The translations under genes were made by a program, and so were the position numbers. Shown in pieces: positions 42,561-54,689 of a stretch of DNA of 64,000 nt (position 1 is the first letter of the stretch; every line of letters starts with the position of its first letter). Source of the DNA: Urophycis tenuis (Eukaryota; Chordata; Actinopteri; Gadiformes; Phycidae); assembly GCA_036785325.1 (NCBI GenBank), contig JAXIVH010000064.1, positions 1,172,001-1,236,000 on the forward strand, in the 5' to 3' direction. The notes beneath the pieces are model-generated. The model made no database searches, was not told the origin of the DNA, and saw nothing but the letters and a program-made list of their open reading frames with translations.

Positions 42561-45500
42561 TATGATTTTTTTTAATTTTTTTTTATAAAGCCCACACCCG
42601 GGGTGGCTAGAAATTTCCAATCCTGGCTCAGTGATGGGGGGGGGGGTCTGTTATGATTTTTTATTTTATTTTTTTTTTTATCAAGCCCACACCCGGGGTG
42701 GCTAGTCATTTCCAATCCTGGCTCAGTAATGGGGGGGGTCTGTTATGAATTTGTTTTTTTAATTATTTTTTTATAAAGCCCACACCCGGGTGGCTAGAAA
42801 GTTCCAATCCTGGCTCAGTGATGGGGGTGGGGGGGGGGTCTGTTATGATTTTTATTTTTTTTTATTTTTATAACGCCCACACCAGAGGTGGCTAGAAATT
42901 TCCAATCCTGGCTCAGTGATGGGGGTGGGGTCTGTTATGATTTTTTTATTTTTTATTTTTTTATTTTTTTTATTTTATTATTTTTTGTATGAAGCCCACA
43001 CCCGGGGTGGCTAGAAATTTCCAATCCTGCCTCAGTGATGGGGGGGGGGGGGGGTCTTTTGTGATTTTAATTTTATTTTATTTTTTTATAAAGCCCACCC
43101 CCGGGGTGGCTTGAAATTTCCAATCATGGCTCTGTGATGGGGGGGGGGGGGTCTGTTATGATTTTTTTTATTTTTATTTTTTTTATCAAGCCCACACCCG
43201 GGGTGGCTAGACATTTCCAATCCTGGCTCAGTGATGGGGGGGGGGGTCTGCTATTAATTTTTTTTTTTTCATTTTTTTTTTATAAAGCCCACACCCGGGG
43301 TGGCTAGAAATTTCCAATCCTGGCTCAGTGATGGGGGTGGGGTCTGTTATGATTTATTATTATTTTTTTTTTATAAAGCCCACACCCGGGGTGGCTAGTC
43401 ATTTCCAATCCTGGCTCTGTGATGGGGGGGGGTCTGTTATGAATTTGTTTTTTTTATTATTTTTTTATAAAGCCCACACCCGGGGTGGCTGGAAATTTCC
43501 AATCCTGGCTCAGTGATGGGGGTGGGGGGGGGTCTGTTATGATTTTTTTTTAATTTTTTTTATAAAGCCCACACCACACCCGGGGTGGCTAGAAAGTTCC
43601 AATCCTGGCTCAGTGATGGGGGGGGGGGGTCTGTTGTGATTTTTTTTTAATTTTTTTTTTTTATAAAGCCCACCCCCGGGGTGGCTAGAAATTTCCAATC
43701 CTGGCTCTGTGATGGGGGTGGGGTCTGTTAAGATTTTTAATTTTTTTATTTTTTTTTTATAAAGCCCACACCCAGGGTGGCTAAAAATTTCCGATCCTGG
43801 CTCAGTGATGGGGGTTGGGTCTGTTATGATTTTTTATTTTTTTATATTTGTTTATAAAGCCCAAACCCGGGGTGGCTAGAAATTTCCAATCCTGGCTCAG
43901 TGATGGGGGGGGGGGGGGGGTCTGTTATGATGTTTTTTTTTTTTTTTATAAAGCCCACACCCGGGTGGCTAGAAATTTCCAATCCTGTATCAGTGATGGG
44001 GGGGGGGTCTGTTGTGATTTTATTATTTTTTTTATTTTTTTAATAAAGCCCACACCCGGGGTGGCTAGAAATTTCCAATCCTGGCTCAGTGATGGGTGGG
44101 GGTCTGTTATGAATTTTTATTTTTTTATTTTTTATTTTTTTTTATTTTATTACTTTTTGTATAAAGCCCACACCCGGGGTGGCTAGAAATTTCCAATCCT
44201 GGCTCAGTGATGGGGGGGGGGGGGGGTCTGTTATGATTTTTTTTTTTTTTTTTATAAAGCCCACACCCGGGGTGGCTAGAAATTTCCAATCCTGGCTCAG
44301 TGATGGGTGGGGGTCTGTTATGAATTTTTATTTTTTTATTTTTTATTCATTTTTATTTTATTACTTTTTGTATAAAGCCCACACCCGGGGTGGCTAGAAA
44401 TTTCCAATCCTGGCTCAGTGATGGGGGGGGGGGGGGGGTCTGTTGTGATTTTTTTTATTATTTTTTTTTTTTATAAAGCCCACATCCGGGGTGGCTAGAA
44501 ATTTCCAATCCTGTATCAGTGATGGGGGGGGGGGGGGGGGTCTGTTGTGATTTTTTATTTATTTATTTTTTTTATAAAGCCCACACCCGGGGTGGCTAGA
44601 AATTTCCAATCCTGGCTCAGTGATGGGTGGGGGTCTGTTATGAATTTTTATTTTTTTATTTTTTATTTTTTTTTATTTTATTACTTTTTGTATAAAGCCC
44701 ACACGCGGGGTGGCTAGAAATTTCCAATCCTGGCTCTGTGATGGGGGTCGGGTCTGTTATGATTTTTAATTTTTTAATTTTTTTTTTATAAAGCCCACAC
44801 CAGAGGTGGCTAGAAATGTCCAATCCTGGCTCAGTGATGGGGGTGGGGTGTGTTATGATTTTTTATTTTTAATTTTTTCTTATAAAGCCCACCGGGGTGG
44901 CTAGAAATTTTCAATCCTGATTCAGTGATGGTGGGGGATTTGTTATCATTTTTTTTTTTTTTTTTGTATAAAGCCCACACCCGGGGTGGCTAGAAAGTTC
45001 CAATCCTGGCTCAGTGATGGGGGGGGTCTGTTGTGATTTATTTATTTATTTATTTTTTTATAAAGCCCACCCCCGGGGTGGCTAGAAATTTCCAATCCTG
45101 GCTCTGTGATGGGGGTGGGGTCTGTTATGATTTTTATTTATTTATTTATTTTTTTATAAAGCCCACACCCAGGGTGGCTAGAAATTTCCGATCCTGGCTC
45201 AGTGATGGGGGTTGGGTCTGTTATGATTTTTTATTTTTTTTTTTTTTATAAAGCCCACCCCCGGGTTGGCTAGAAATTTCCAATCCTGGCTCTGTGATGG
45301 GGGGGGGTCTGTTATGAGTTTTTATTATTATTATTTTTTTTATCAAGCCCACACCAGGGGTGTCTAGTCATTTCCAATCCTGACTCAGTAATGGGGGGGG
45401 TCTGTTATGAATTTGTTTTTTTTATTATTTTTTTATAAAGCCCACACCCGGGGTGGCTAGAAATTTCCAATCCTGGCTAAGTGATGGGGGTGGGGGGGAT

Positions 45501-46916
45501 CTGTTATGATTTATTTATTTTTTTTTTTATAAAGCCCACCCCCGGGGTGGCTAGAAATTTCCAATCCTGGCTCAGTGATGGGGGTGGGGTCTCTTATGAT
45601 TTTTTTGTTTTTTTTTTGTTTTATAAAGCCCACACCCGGGGTGGCTAGAAATGTCCAATCCTGGCTCAGTGATGGGGGTGGGGTCTGTTATGATTTTTAT
45701 TTTTTTTTTTTTTTATAAAGCCCACACCCGGGGTGGCTAGACATTTCCAATCCTGGCTCAGTGATGGGGGTGGGGGGGGGTCTGTTATGATTTTTTTTTT
45801 TTTTTTTTTTTTATAAAGCCCACACCCGGGGTGGCTAGAAAGTTCCAATCCTGGCTCAGTGATGGGGGGGGGGTCTAATATGATTTTTTTTTTTTAATTT
45901 ATAAAGCCCACACCCAGGGTGGCTAGAAATTTCCAATCCTGGCTCAGTGATGGGGGTGGGGTCTGTTATGATTTTTTTTTATTTTTTTTTATAAAGCCCA
46001 CACCCGGGTGGCTAGAAATTTCCAATCCTGGCTCAGTGATGGGGGTGGGGTCTGTTATGATTTTTTTTGTTTTTTTTTGTTTTATAAAGCCCACACCCGG
46101 GGTGGCTAGAAATTTCCAATCCTGCCTCAGTGATGGGGGGGGGGGGGGGTCTGTTGTGATTTCTTTTTTTTTTTTTTTATAAAGCCCACACCCGGGGTGG
46201 CTAGAAATTTCCAATCCTGGCTCTGTGATGGGGGGGGGGGGGGTCTTTTATGATTTTTTATTATTATTTTTTTTATCAAGCCCACACCAGGGGTGGCAAG
46301 TCATTTCCAATCCTGGCTCAGTAATGGGGGGGGGTCTGTTATGAATTTGTTTTTTTTATTATTTTTTTATAAAGCCCACACCCGGGGTAGCTAAAAATTT
46401 CCAATCCTGGCTCAGTGATGGGGGGGGGGTCTGTTGTGATTTTTTTTTTTTTTATATTTGTTTATAAAGCCCACACCCGGGGTGGCTAGAAATTTCCAAT
46501 CCTGGCTCAGTGATGGCGGTGGGTTGTGTTATGAATTTTTATTTTTTTATTTTTTTTTATAAAGCCCACCCCCGGGTTGGCTAGAAATTTCCAATCCTGG
46601 CTCTGTGATGGGGGTGGGGTCTATTTTGATTTTTAATTTTTTTTTTTTTTTTTTATAAAGCCCACACCCGGGGTGGCTAGAAATTTCCGATCCTGGCTCA
46701 GTGATGGGGGGGGGGGGGGGGGGGGGGGGTCTGTTATGATTTTTTTTTTTTTTTTTTTATAAAGCCCACACCCGGGTGGCTAGAAATTTCCAATCCTGGC
46801 TCAGTGATGGGGGTGGGGTCTGTTATGATTTTTTTTTGTTTTTTTTGTTTTATAAAGCCCACACCCGGGGTGGCTAGAAATTTCCAATCGTGGCTCAGTG
46901 ATGGGGGTGGGGTCTG

Positions 46917-46944
46917 TTATGAATTAAAAAAAAAAAAAAAATTA
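46917..46944 (+). repeat. Single A-run unit in the T-run satellite
   Basis: GTCTGTTATGAATT is followed by a run of about 18 A and then TTATAAAGCCC. Every other unit inspected has a T-rich run here. The flanking cores keep the normal orientation, so only the homopolymer is inverted. Confidence 0.9.
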
Positions 46945-48199
46945 TAAAGCCCACACCCGGGGTGGCTAGAAATTTCCAATCCCGGCTCAGTGATGGTGGG
47001 GGGTCTGTTATGATTTTTTAATTTTTTTTTTTAAATAATTTTTTTTTTTTTTTTATAAAGCCCACCCCCGGGGTGGCTAGAAATTTCCAATCCTGGCTCT
47101 GTAATGGGGGGGGGGGGGGGGGGGTCTGTTATGATTTTTTTTTATTTTTTTTTATAAAGCCCACACCCGGGTGGCTATAAATTTCCAATCCTGACCCTGT
47201 GATGGGGGTGGGGTCTGTTATGATTTTTTTTTTTTTTATATTTGTTTATAAAGCCCACACCTGGGGTGGCTAGAAATTTCCAATCCTGGCTCAGTGATGG
47301 GGGTGGGGTCTGTTTTGATTTTTTTGATTTTTTTTTTTATAAAGCCCACACCCGGGTTGGCTAGAAATTTCCAATCCTGGCTCAGTGATGGGGGGGGGGT
47401 CTGTTATGATTTTTTTAAATTTTTTTTTAAATAATTTTATTATTTTTTTTATAAAGCCCACCCCCGGGGTGGCTAGAAATTTCCAATCCTGGCTCAGTGA
47501 TGGGGGTTGGGTCTGTTATGATTTTTTTTTTTTTTTTTTTTTTTATAAAGCCCACACCCGGGGTGGCTAGAAATTTCCAATCCTGGCTCAGTGATGGGGG
47601 TGGGGGGGGTCTGTTATGATTTTATTTTTATTTTTATTTTAATAAAGCCCACACCAGGGGTGGCTAGAAAGTTCCAATCCTGGCTCAGTGTGTGTGGGGG
47701 GGGGGGGGGTGTGTTGTGATTTTTTTTTAATTTTTTTTTTTTTATAAAGCCCACCCCCGGGGTGGCTTGAAATTTCCAATCCTGACTCAGTGATGGGGGT
47801 GGGGTCTGTTATGATTTTTTTATTTTTATTTTTTTATTACTAAGCCCACACCCGGGGTGGGTAGATATTTCCAATCCTGGCTCAGTAATGGGGGGGGGGT
47901 CTTTTATGATTTTTTTTTTATTATTATTTTTTTAATAATTGTATTTATTTTTTTATAAAGCCCACACCTGGGGTGGCTAGAAATTTCCAATCCTGGCTCT
48001 GTGATGGGGGGGTCTGTTATGATTTTTTATTTTTTTTATTTTTTATAAAGCCCACACCCCGGGTGGCTAGAAATTTCCAATCCTGGCTCAGTAATGGGGG
48101 GGGGGGGTCTGTTATGATTTTTTTTATTTTTTTCATTTTTTTTTTTATAAAGCCCACACCAGGGGTGGCTAGAAATTTCCAATCCTGGCTCAGTGATGG

Positions 48200-51100
48200 G
48201 GGTGGGGTCTGTTATGATTTTTTGTTTTTTTTTGTTTTATAAAGCCCACACCCGGGGTGGCTAGAAATTTCCATTCCTGGCTCAGTGATGGGGGGGGTCT
48301 GTTATGATTTTTAAAATTTTGTTTTTAAATAATTTTATTATTTTTTTTATAAAGCCCACACCCGGGGTGGCTAGAAATTTCCAATCCTGCCTCAGTGATG
48401 GGGGGGGGGGGTCTGTTGTGATTTTTTTTTTTTTTTTTTTTATAAAGCCCACCCCCGGGCTGGCTAGAAATGTCCAATCCTGGCTCTGTGATGGGGGGGG
48501 GGGGTCTGTTATGAGTTTTTATTATTATTTTTTTTTTATCAAGCCCACACCCGGGGTGGCTAGAAATTTCCAATCCTGGCTCAGTGATGGGGGTGGGGGG
48601 GGTCTGTTATGATTTTTTTTAAATATTTATTTTAATAAAGCCCACACCAGGGGTGGCTAGAAAGTTCCAATCCTGGCTCAGTGTGGGGGGGGGGGGGGGG
48701 GGGGGGGTCTGTTGTGATTTTTTTTAAATTTTTTTTTTTTTATAAAGCCCACACCTGGGGTGGCTAGAAATTTCCAATCCTGGCTCTGTGATGGGGGGGT
48801 CTGTTATGATTTTTTATTTTTTTTATTTTTTATAAAGCCCACACCCCGGGTGGCTAGAAATTTCCAATCCTGGCTCAGTAATGGGGGGGGGGGGTTCTGT
48901 TATGATTTTTCTTATTTTTTTCATTTTTTTTTTTTATAAAGCCCACACCAGGGGTGGCTAGAAATTTCCAATCCTGTCTCTGTGATGGGGGGGGGGGTTC
49001 TGTTATGATTTTTTTTTTTTTTTTTTTTTTAATAAAGCCCACACCCGGGGTGGCTAGAAATTTCCAATCCTGGCTCAGTGATGGGGGGGGGGGGGGTCTG
49101 TTATGATTTTTTTATTTTATATTTTTTTTTATAAAGCCCACACCCGGGGTGGCTAGAAATTTCCAATCCTGGCTCAGTGATGGGGGGGGGGGGGGGGGTC
49201 TGTTATGATTTTTTTTTTTTTTTTTTATAAAGCCCACACCCGGGTGGCTAGAAATTTCCAATCCTGGCTCAGTGATGGGGGTGGGGTCTGTTATGATTTT
49301 TTGTTTGTTTTTGTTTTATAAAGCCCACACCCGGGATGGCTAGAAATTTCCAATCCAGGCTCAGTGATGGGGGTGGGGTCTGTTATGATTTTTTTATTTT
49401 TATTTTTTTATAAAGCCCACACCCGGGGTGGCTAGAAATTTCCATTCCTGGCTCAGTGATGGGGGTGGTCTGTTATGATTTTTAAAATTTTGTTTTTAAA
49501 TAATTTTATTATTTTTTTTATAAAGCCCACACCCGGGGTGGCTAGAAATTTCCAATCCTGCCTCAGTGATGGGGGGGGGGGGGGTCTGTTGTGATTTTTT
49601 TTTTATTTTTTTTTTATAAAGCCCACCCCCGGGCTGGCTAGAAATTTCCAATCCTGGCTCTGTGATGGGGGGGGGGGGGGTCTGTTATGAGTTTTTATTA
49701 TTATTTTTTTTTTATCAAGCCCACACCAGGGGTGGCTAGTCATTTCCAATCCTGGCTCAGTAATGGGGGGGTCTGTTATGAATTTGTTTTTTTTATTATT
49801 TTTTTATAAAGCCCACACCCGGGGTGGCTAGAAACTTCCAATCCTGGCTCAGTGATGGGGGTGGGGGGGGTCTGTTATGATTTTTTTTTTTTTTTTTTTT
49901 ATAAAGCCCACACCCGGGGTGGCTAGAAAGTTCCAATCCTGGCTCAGTGATGGGGGGGTCTGTTGTGATTTATTTTTATTTATTTTTTTTTTATAAAGCC
50001 CACCCCCGGGGTGGCTAGAAGTTTCCAATCCTGGCTCTGTGATTGGGGTGGGGTCTGTTATGATTTTTAATTTTTAATTTTTTTTTTTATAAAGCCCACA
50101 CCCGGGTGGCTAGAAATTTCCAATCCTGGCTCAGTGATGGGGGTGGGGTCTGTTATGATTTTTTGTTTTTTTTTGTTTTATAAAGCCCACACCCGGGGTG
50201 GCTAGAAATTTCCATTCCTGGCTCAGTGATGGGGGGGGTCTGTTATGATTTTTAAAATTTTGTTTTTAAATAATTTTATTATTTTTTTTATAAAGCCCAC
50301 ACCCGGGGTGGCTAGAAATTTCCAATCCTGCCTCAGTGATGGGGGGGGGGGGTCTGTTGTGATTTTTTTTTTTTTTTTTTTTATAAAGCCCACCCCCGGG
50401 CTGGCTAGAAATTTCCAATCCTGGCTCTGTGATGGGGGGGGGGGGGTCTGTTATGAGTTTTTATTATTATTTTTTTTTTATCAAGCCCACACCCGGGGTG
50501 GCTAGAAATTTCCAATCCTGGCTCAGTGATGGGGGTGGGGGGGGTCTGTTATGATTTTTTTTTAATATTTATTTTAATAAAGCCCACACCAGGGGTGGCT
50601 AGAAAGTTCCAATCCTGGCTCAGTGTGGGGGGGGGGGGGGGGGGGGGGTCTGTTGTGATTTTTTTTTTAAATTTTTTTTTTTATAAAGCCCACACCTGGG
50701 GTGGCTAGAAATTTCCAATCCTGGCTCTGTGATGGGGGGGTCTGTTATGATTTTTTATTTTTTTTATTTTTTATAAAGCCCACACCCCGGGTGGCTAGAA
50801 ATTTCCAATCCTGGCTCAGTAATGGGGGGGGGGGGGGTCTGTTATGATTTTTCTTATTTTTTTCATTTTTTTTTTTTATAAAGCCCACACCAGGGGTGGC
50901 TAGAAATTTCCAATCCTGTCTCTGTGATGGGGGGGGGGGTTCTGTTATGATTTTTTTTTTTTTTTTTTTTTTAATAAAGCCCACACCCGGGTGGCTAGAA
51001 ATTTCCAATCCTGGCTCAGTGATGGGGGTGGGGTCTGTTATGATTTTTTGTTTGTTTTTGTTTTATAAAGCCCACACCCGGGATGGCTAGAAATTTCCAA

Positions 51101-51890
51101 TCCAGGCTCAGTGATGGGGGTGGGGTCTGTTATGATTTTTTTTTTTTTTTTTTTTTATAAAGCCCACACCCGGGGTGGCTAGAAATTTCCATTCCTGGCT
51201 CAGTGATGGGGGTGGTCTGTTATGATTTTTAAAATTTTGTTTTTAAATAATTTTATTATTTTTTTTATAAAGCCCACACCCGGGGTGGCTAGAAATTTCC
51301 AATCCTGCCTCAGTGATGGGGGGGGGGGGTCTGTTGTGATTTTTTTTTTTTTTTTTTTTTATAAAGCCCACCCCCGGGCTGGCTAGAAATTTCCAATCCT
51401 GGCTCTGTGATGGGGGGGGGGGGGGGGGGGGGGGGGTCTGTTATGAGTTTTTATTATTATTTTTTTTTTATCAAGCCCACACCAGGGGTGGCTAGTCATT
51501 TCCAATCCTGGCTCAGTAATGGGGGGGTCTGTTATGAATTTGTTTTTTTTATTATTTTTTTATAAAGCCCACACCCGGGGTGGCTAGAAACTTCCAATCC
51601 TGGCTCAGTGATGGGGGTGGGGGGGGTCTGTTATGATTTTTTTTTTTTTTTTTTTTATAAAGCCCACACCCGGGCTGGCTAGAAAGTTCCAATCCTGGCT
51701 CAGTGATGGGGGGGTCTGTTGTGATTTATTTTTATTTATTTTTTTTTTATAAAGCCCACCCCCGGGGTGGCTAGAAGTTTCCAATCCTGGCTCTGTGATT
51801 GGGGTGGGGTCTGTTATGATTTTTAATTTTTTATTTTTTTTTTTATAAAGCCCACCCCGGGGTGGCTAGAAATTTCCGATCCTGGCTCAG
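48200..51890 (+). repeat. Higher-order duplication in the satellite, period 1,941 bp with internal deletion
   Basis: Copy A about 48200-50140, copy B about 50141-51890. The variant TTTCCATTCCTGG lies at 48280 and 50221 (1,941 apart) and again at 49451 and 51198 (1,747 apart). The change of 194 bp reflects the absence in copy B of about two units present in copy A near 49030-49250. Confidence 0.85.
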
Positions 51891-53899
51891 TAATGGGGGG
51901 GGGTCTGTTATGAATTTGTTTTTTTTATTATTTTTTTATAAAGCCCGGGGTGGCTAGAAATTTCCAATCCCAGCTCAGTGATGGGGGGGGGGGGGGGGGG
52001 GTCTGTTGTGATTTTTTTTTTTTTTTTTTTTTTTTATAAAGCCCACCCCCGGGTTGGCTAGAAATTTCCAATCCTGACTCTGTGATGGGGGTTGGGTCTG
52101 TTATGATTTTTTATTTTATTATTTTTTTTTATAAAGCCCAAACCCGGGGTGGCTAGAAATTTTAAATCCTGGCTCAGTGATGGGGGGGGGGGGTCTGTTA
52201 TGATTTTTTTTTTTTTTTTTTTATAAAGCCCACACCCGGGTGGCTAGAAATTTCCAATCCTGGCTCAGTGATGGGGGGGGGGTCTGTTATGATTTTTTTA
52301 TTTTTTTTTTTAAATAATTTTATTATTTTTTTTATGAAGCCCACACCCGGGGTGGCTAGAAATTTCCAATCCTGCCTCAGTGATGGGGGGGGGGGGTCTG
52401 TTGTGATTTTTTTTTTTTTATTTTTTTTATAAAGCCCACCCCCGGGGTGGCTAGAAATTTCCAATCCTGGCTCTGTGATGGGGGGGGGGGGGGGGGGGGG
52501 TCTGTTATGATTTTTTATTATTATTATTTTTTTATCAAGCCCACACCCGGGGTGGCTAGTCATTTCCAATCCTGGCTCAGTAATGGGGGGGGTCTGTTAT
52601 TAATTTGTTTTTTTTATTATTTTTTTATAAAGCCCACACCCAAGGTGGCTAGTAATTTCCAATCCTGGCTCAGTGATGGGGGTGGGGGGGGTCTGTTATG
52701 ATTTTTTATTTTATTTTTTTTTATAAAGCCCACACCCGGGGTGGCTAGAAAGTTCCAATCCTGGCTCAGTGATGGGGGGGGTCTGTTGTGATTTTTTTTT
52801 AATTTTTTTTTTTTTATAAATCCCACACTGGTGGCTAGAAATTTCCAATCCTGGCTCAGTGATGGGGGGGGGGGGGTCTGTTATGATTTTTTTTTTTTTT
52901 TTTTTATAAAGCCCACACCCGGGTGGCTAGAAATTTCCTATCCTGGCTCAGTGATGGGGGTGGGGTCTGTTATGATTTTTTTTTTTTTTTTTTAAATAAT
53001 TTTATTATTTTTTTTATAAAGCCCACCCCCGGGCTGGCTAGAAATTTCCAATCCTGGCTCAGTGATGGGGGTGGGGGGGGTCTGTTATGATTTTTATTTT
53101 TTTATTTTTTTAATAAAGCCCACACCCGGGGTGGCTAGAAAGTTCCAATCCTGGCTCAGTGATGGGGGGGGGGGGGGGGGGGGTCTGTTGTGATTTATTT
53201 ATTATTTATTTTTTTTATAAAGCCCACCCCCGGGGTGGCTAGAAATTTCCAATCCTGACTCTGTGATGGGGTTGGGGTCTGTTATGATTTTTTATTTTTT
53301 TATATTTGTTTATAAAGCCCACACCCGGGGTGGCTAGACATTTCCAATCCTGGCTCAGTGATGGGGGTGGGGTCTGTTATGATTTTTTTTTTTTTTTTTT
53401 TTTTATAAAGCCCACACCCGGGGTGGCTAGACATTTCCAATCCTGGCCCAGTAATGGGGGGGTCTTTTATGAATTTGTTTTTTTTATTATTTTTTTATAA
53501 AGCCCACACCAGGGGTGGCAAGTCATTTCCAATCCTGGCTCAGTGATGGGGGTGGGGGGGGGTCTGTTCTGATTTTTTTTAATTTTTTTTTTTTTTATAA
53601 AGCCCACCCCCGGGGTGGCTAGAAATTTCCAATCCTGGCTCAGTGATGGGGGGGGGGGGGGTCTGTTATGATTTTTTTTTTTTTTTTTTTATAAAGCCCA
53701 CACCCGGGTGGCTAGAAATTTCCAATCCTGGCTCAGTGATGGGGGTGGGGTCTGTTATGATTTTTTTTTTTTTTTTTTTAATAATTTTATTATTTTTTTT
53801 ATAAAGCCCACCCCTGGGGTGGCTAGAAATTTCCAATCCTGGCTCAGTGATGGGGGTGGGGGGGGTCTGTTATGATTTTTATTTTTTATTTTTTATAAA

Positions 53900-54440
53900 G
53901 CCCACAACCGGGTTGGCTAGAAATTTCCAATCCTGGCTCGGTAATGGGTGGGGGTCTGTTATGAATTTTTATTTTTATTTATTTTTTATTTTTATTTTTT
54001 TATTTTTTATAAAGCCCACCCCCGGGGTGGCTAGAAATTTCCAATCCTGGCTCTGTGATGTGGGGGGGGGGTCTGTTATGATTTTTTTTTTTTTGTTTTG
54101 TTTTTATAAAGCCCACCACCGGGGTGGCTAGAAATGTCCAATCCTGGCTCTGTGATGGGGGGGGGGGGGGGTCTGTTATGATTTTTTATTATTATTATTT
54201 TTTTATCAAGCCCACACCCGGGGTGGCTAGTCATTTCAAATCCTGGCTCGGTAATGGGTGGGGGTCTGTTATGAATTTTTATTTTTATTTATTTTTTATT
54301 TTTATTTTTTTATTTTTTATAAAGCCCACCCCCGGGGTGGCTAGAAATTTCCAATCCTGGCTCTGTGATGTGGGGGGGGGGGTCTGTTATGATTTTTTTT
54401 TTTTGTTTTGTTTTTATAAAGCCCACCACCGGGGTGGCTA
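53900..54440 (+). repeat. Short tandem duplication in the satellite, about 306 bp
   Basis: GGCTCGGTAATGGGTGGGGG, a long T-rich run, GTGATGTGGGGG and TTTTGTTTTGTTTTTATAAA recur at about 53937 and 54247, three to four units apart. A related block appears again near 63430. Confidence 0.8.
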
Positions 54441-54689
54441 GAAATTTCCAATCCTGGCTCAGTGATGGGGGGGGGGGGGGGGTCTGTTATGATTTTTTTT
54501 ATTTATTTTTTATATAAAGCCCACACCCGGGTGGCTAGAAATTTCCAATCCTGGCTCAGTGATGGGGGTGGGGTCTGTTATGATTTTTTTTTTTTTTTTT
54601 TTTTATAAAGCCCACCCCGGGGTGGCTAGAAATGTCCAATCCTGACTCTGTGATGGGGGTGGGGTCTGTTATGATTTTTATTTTTTTTA

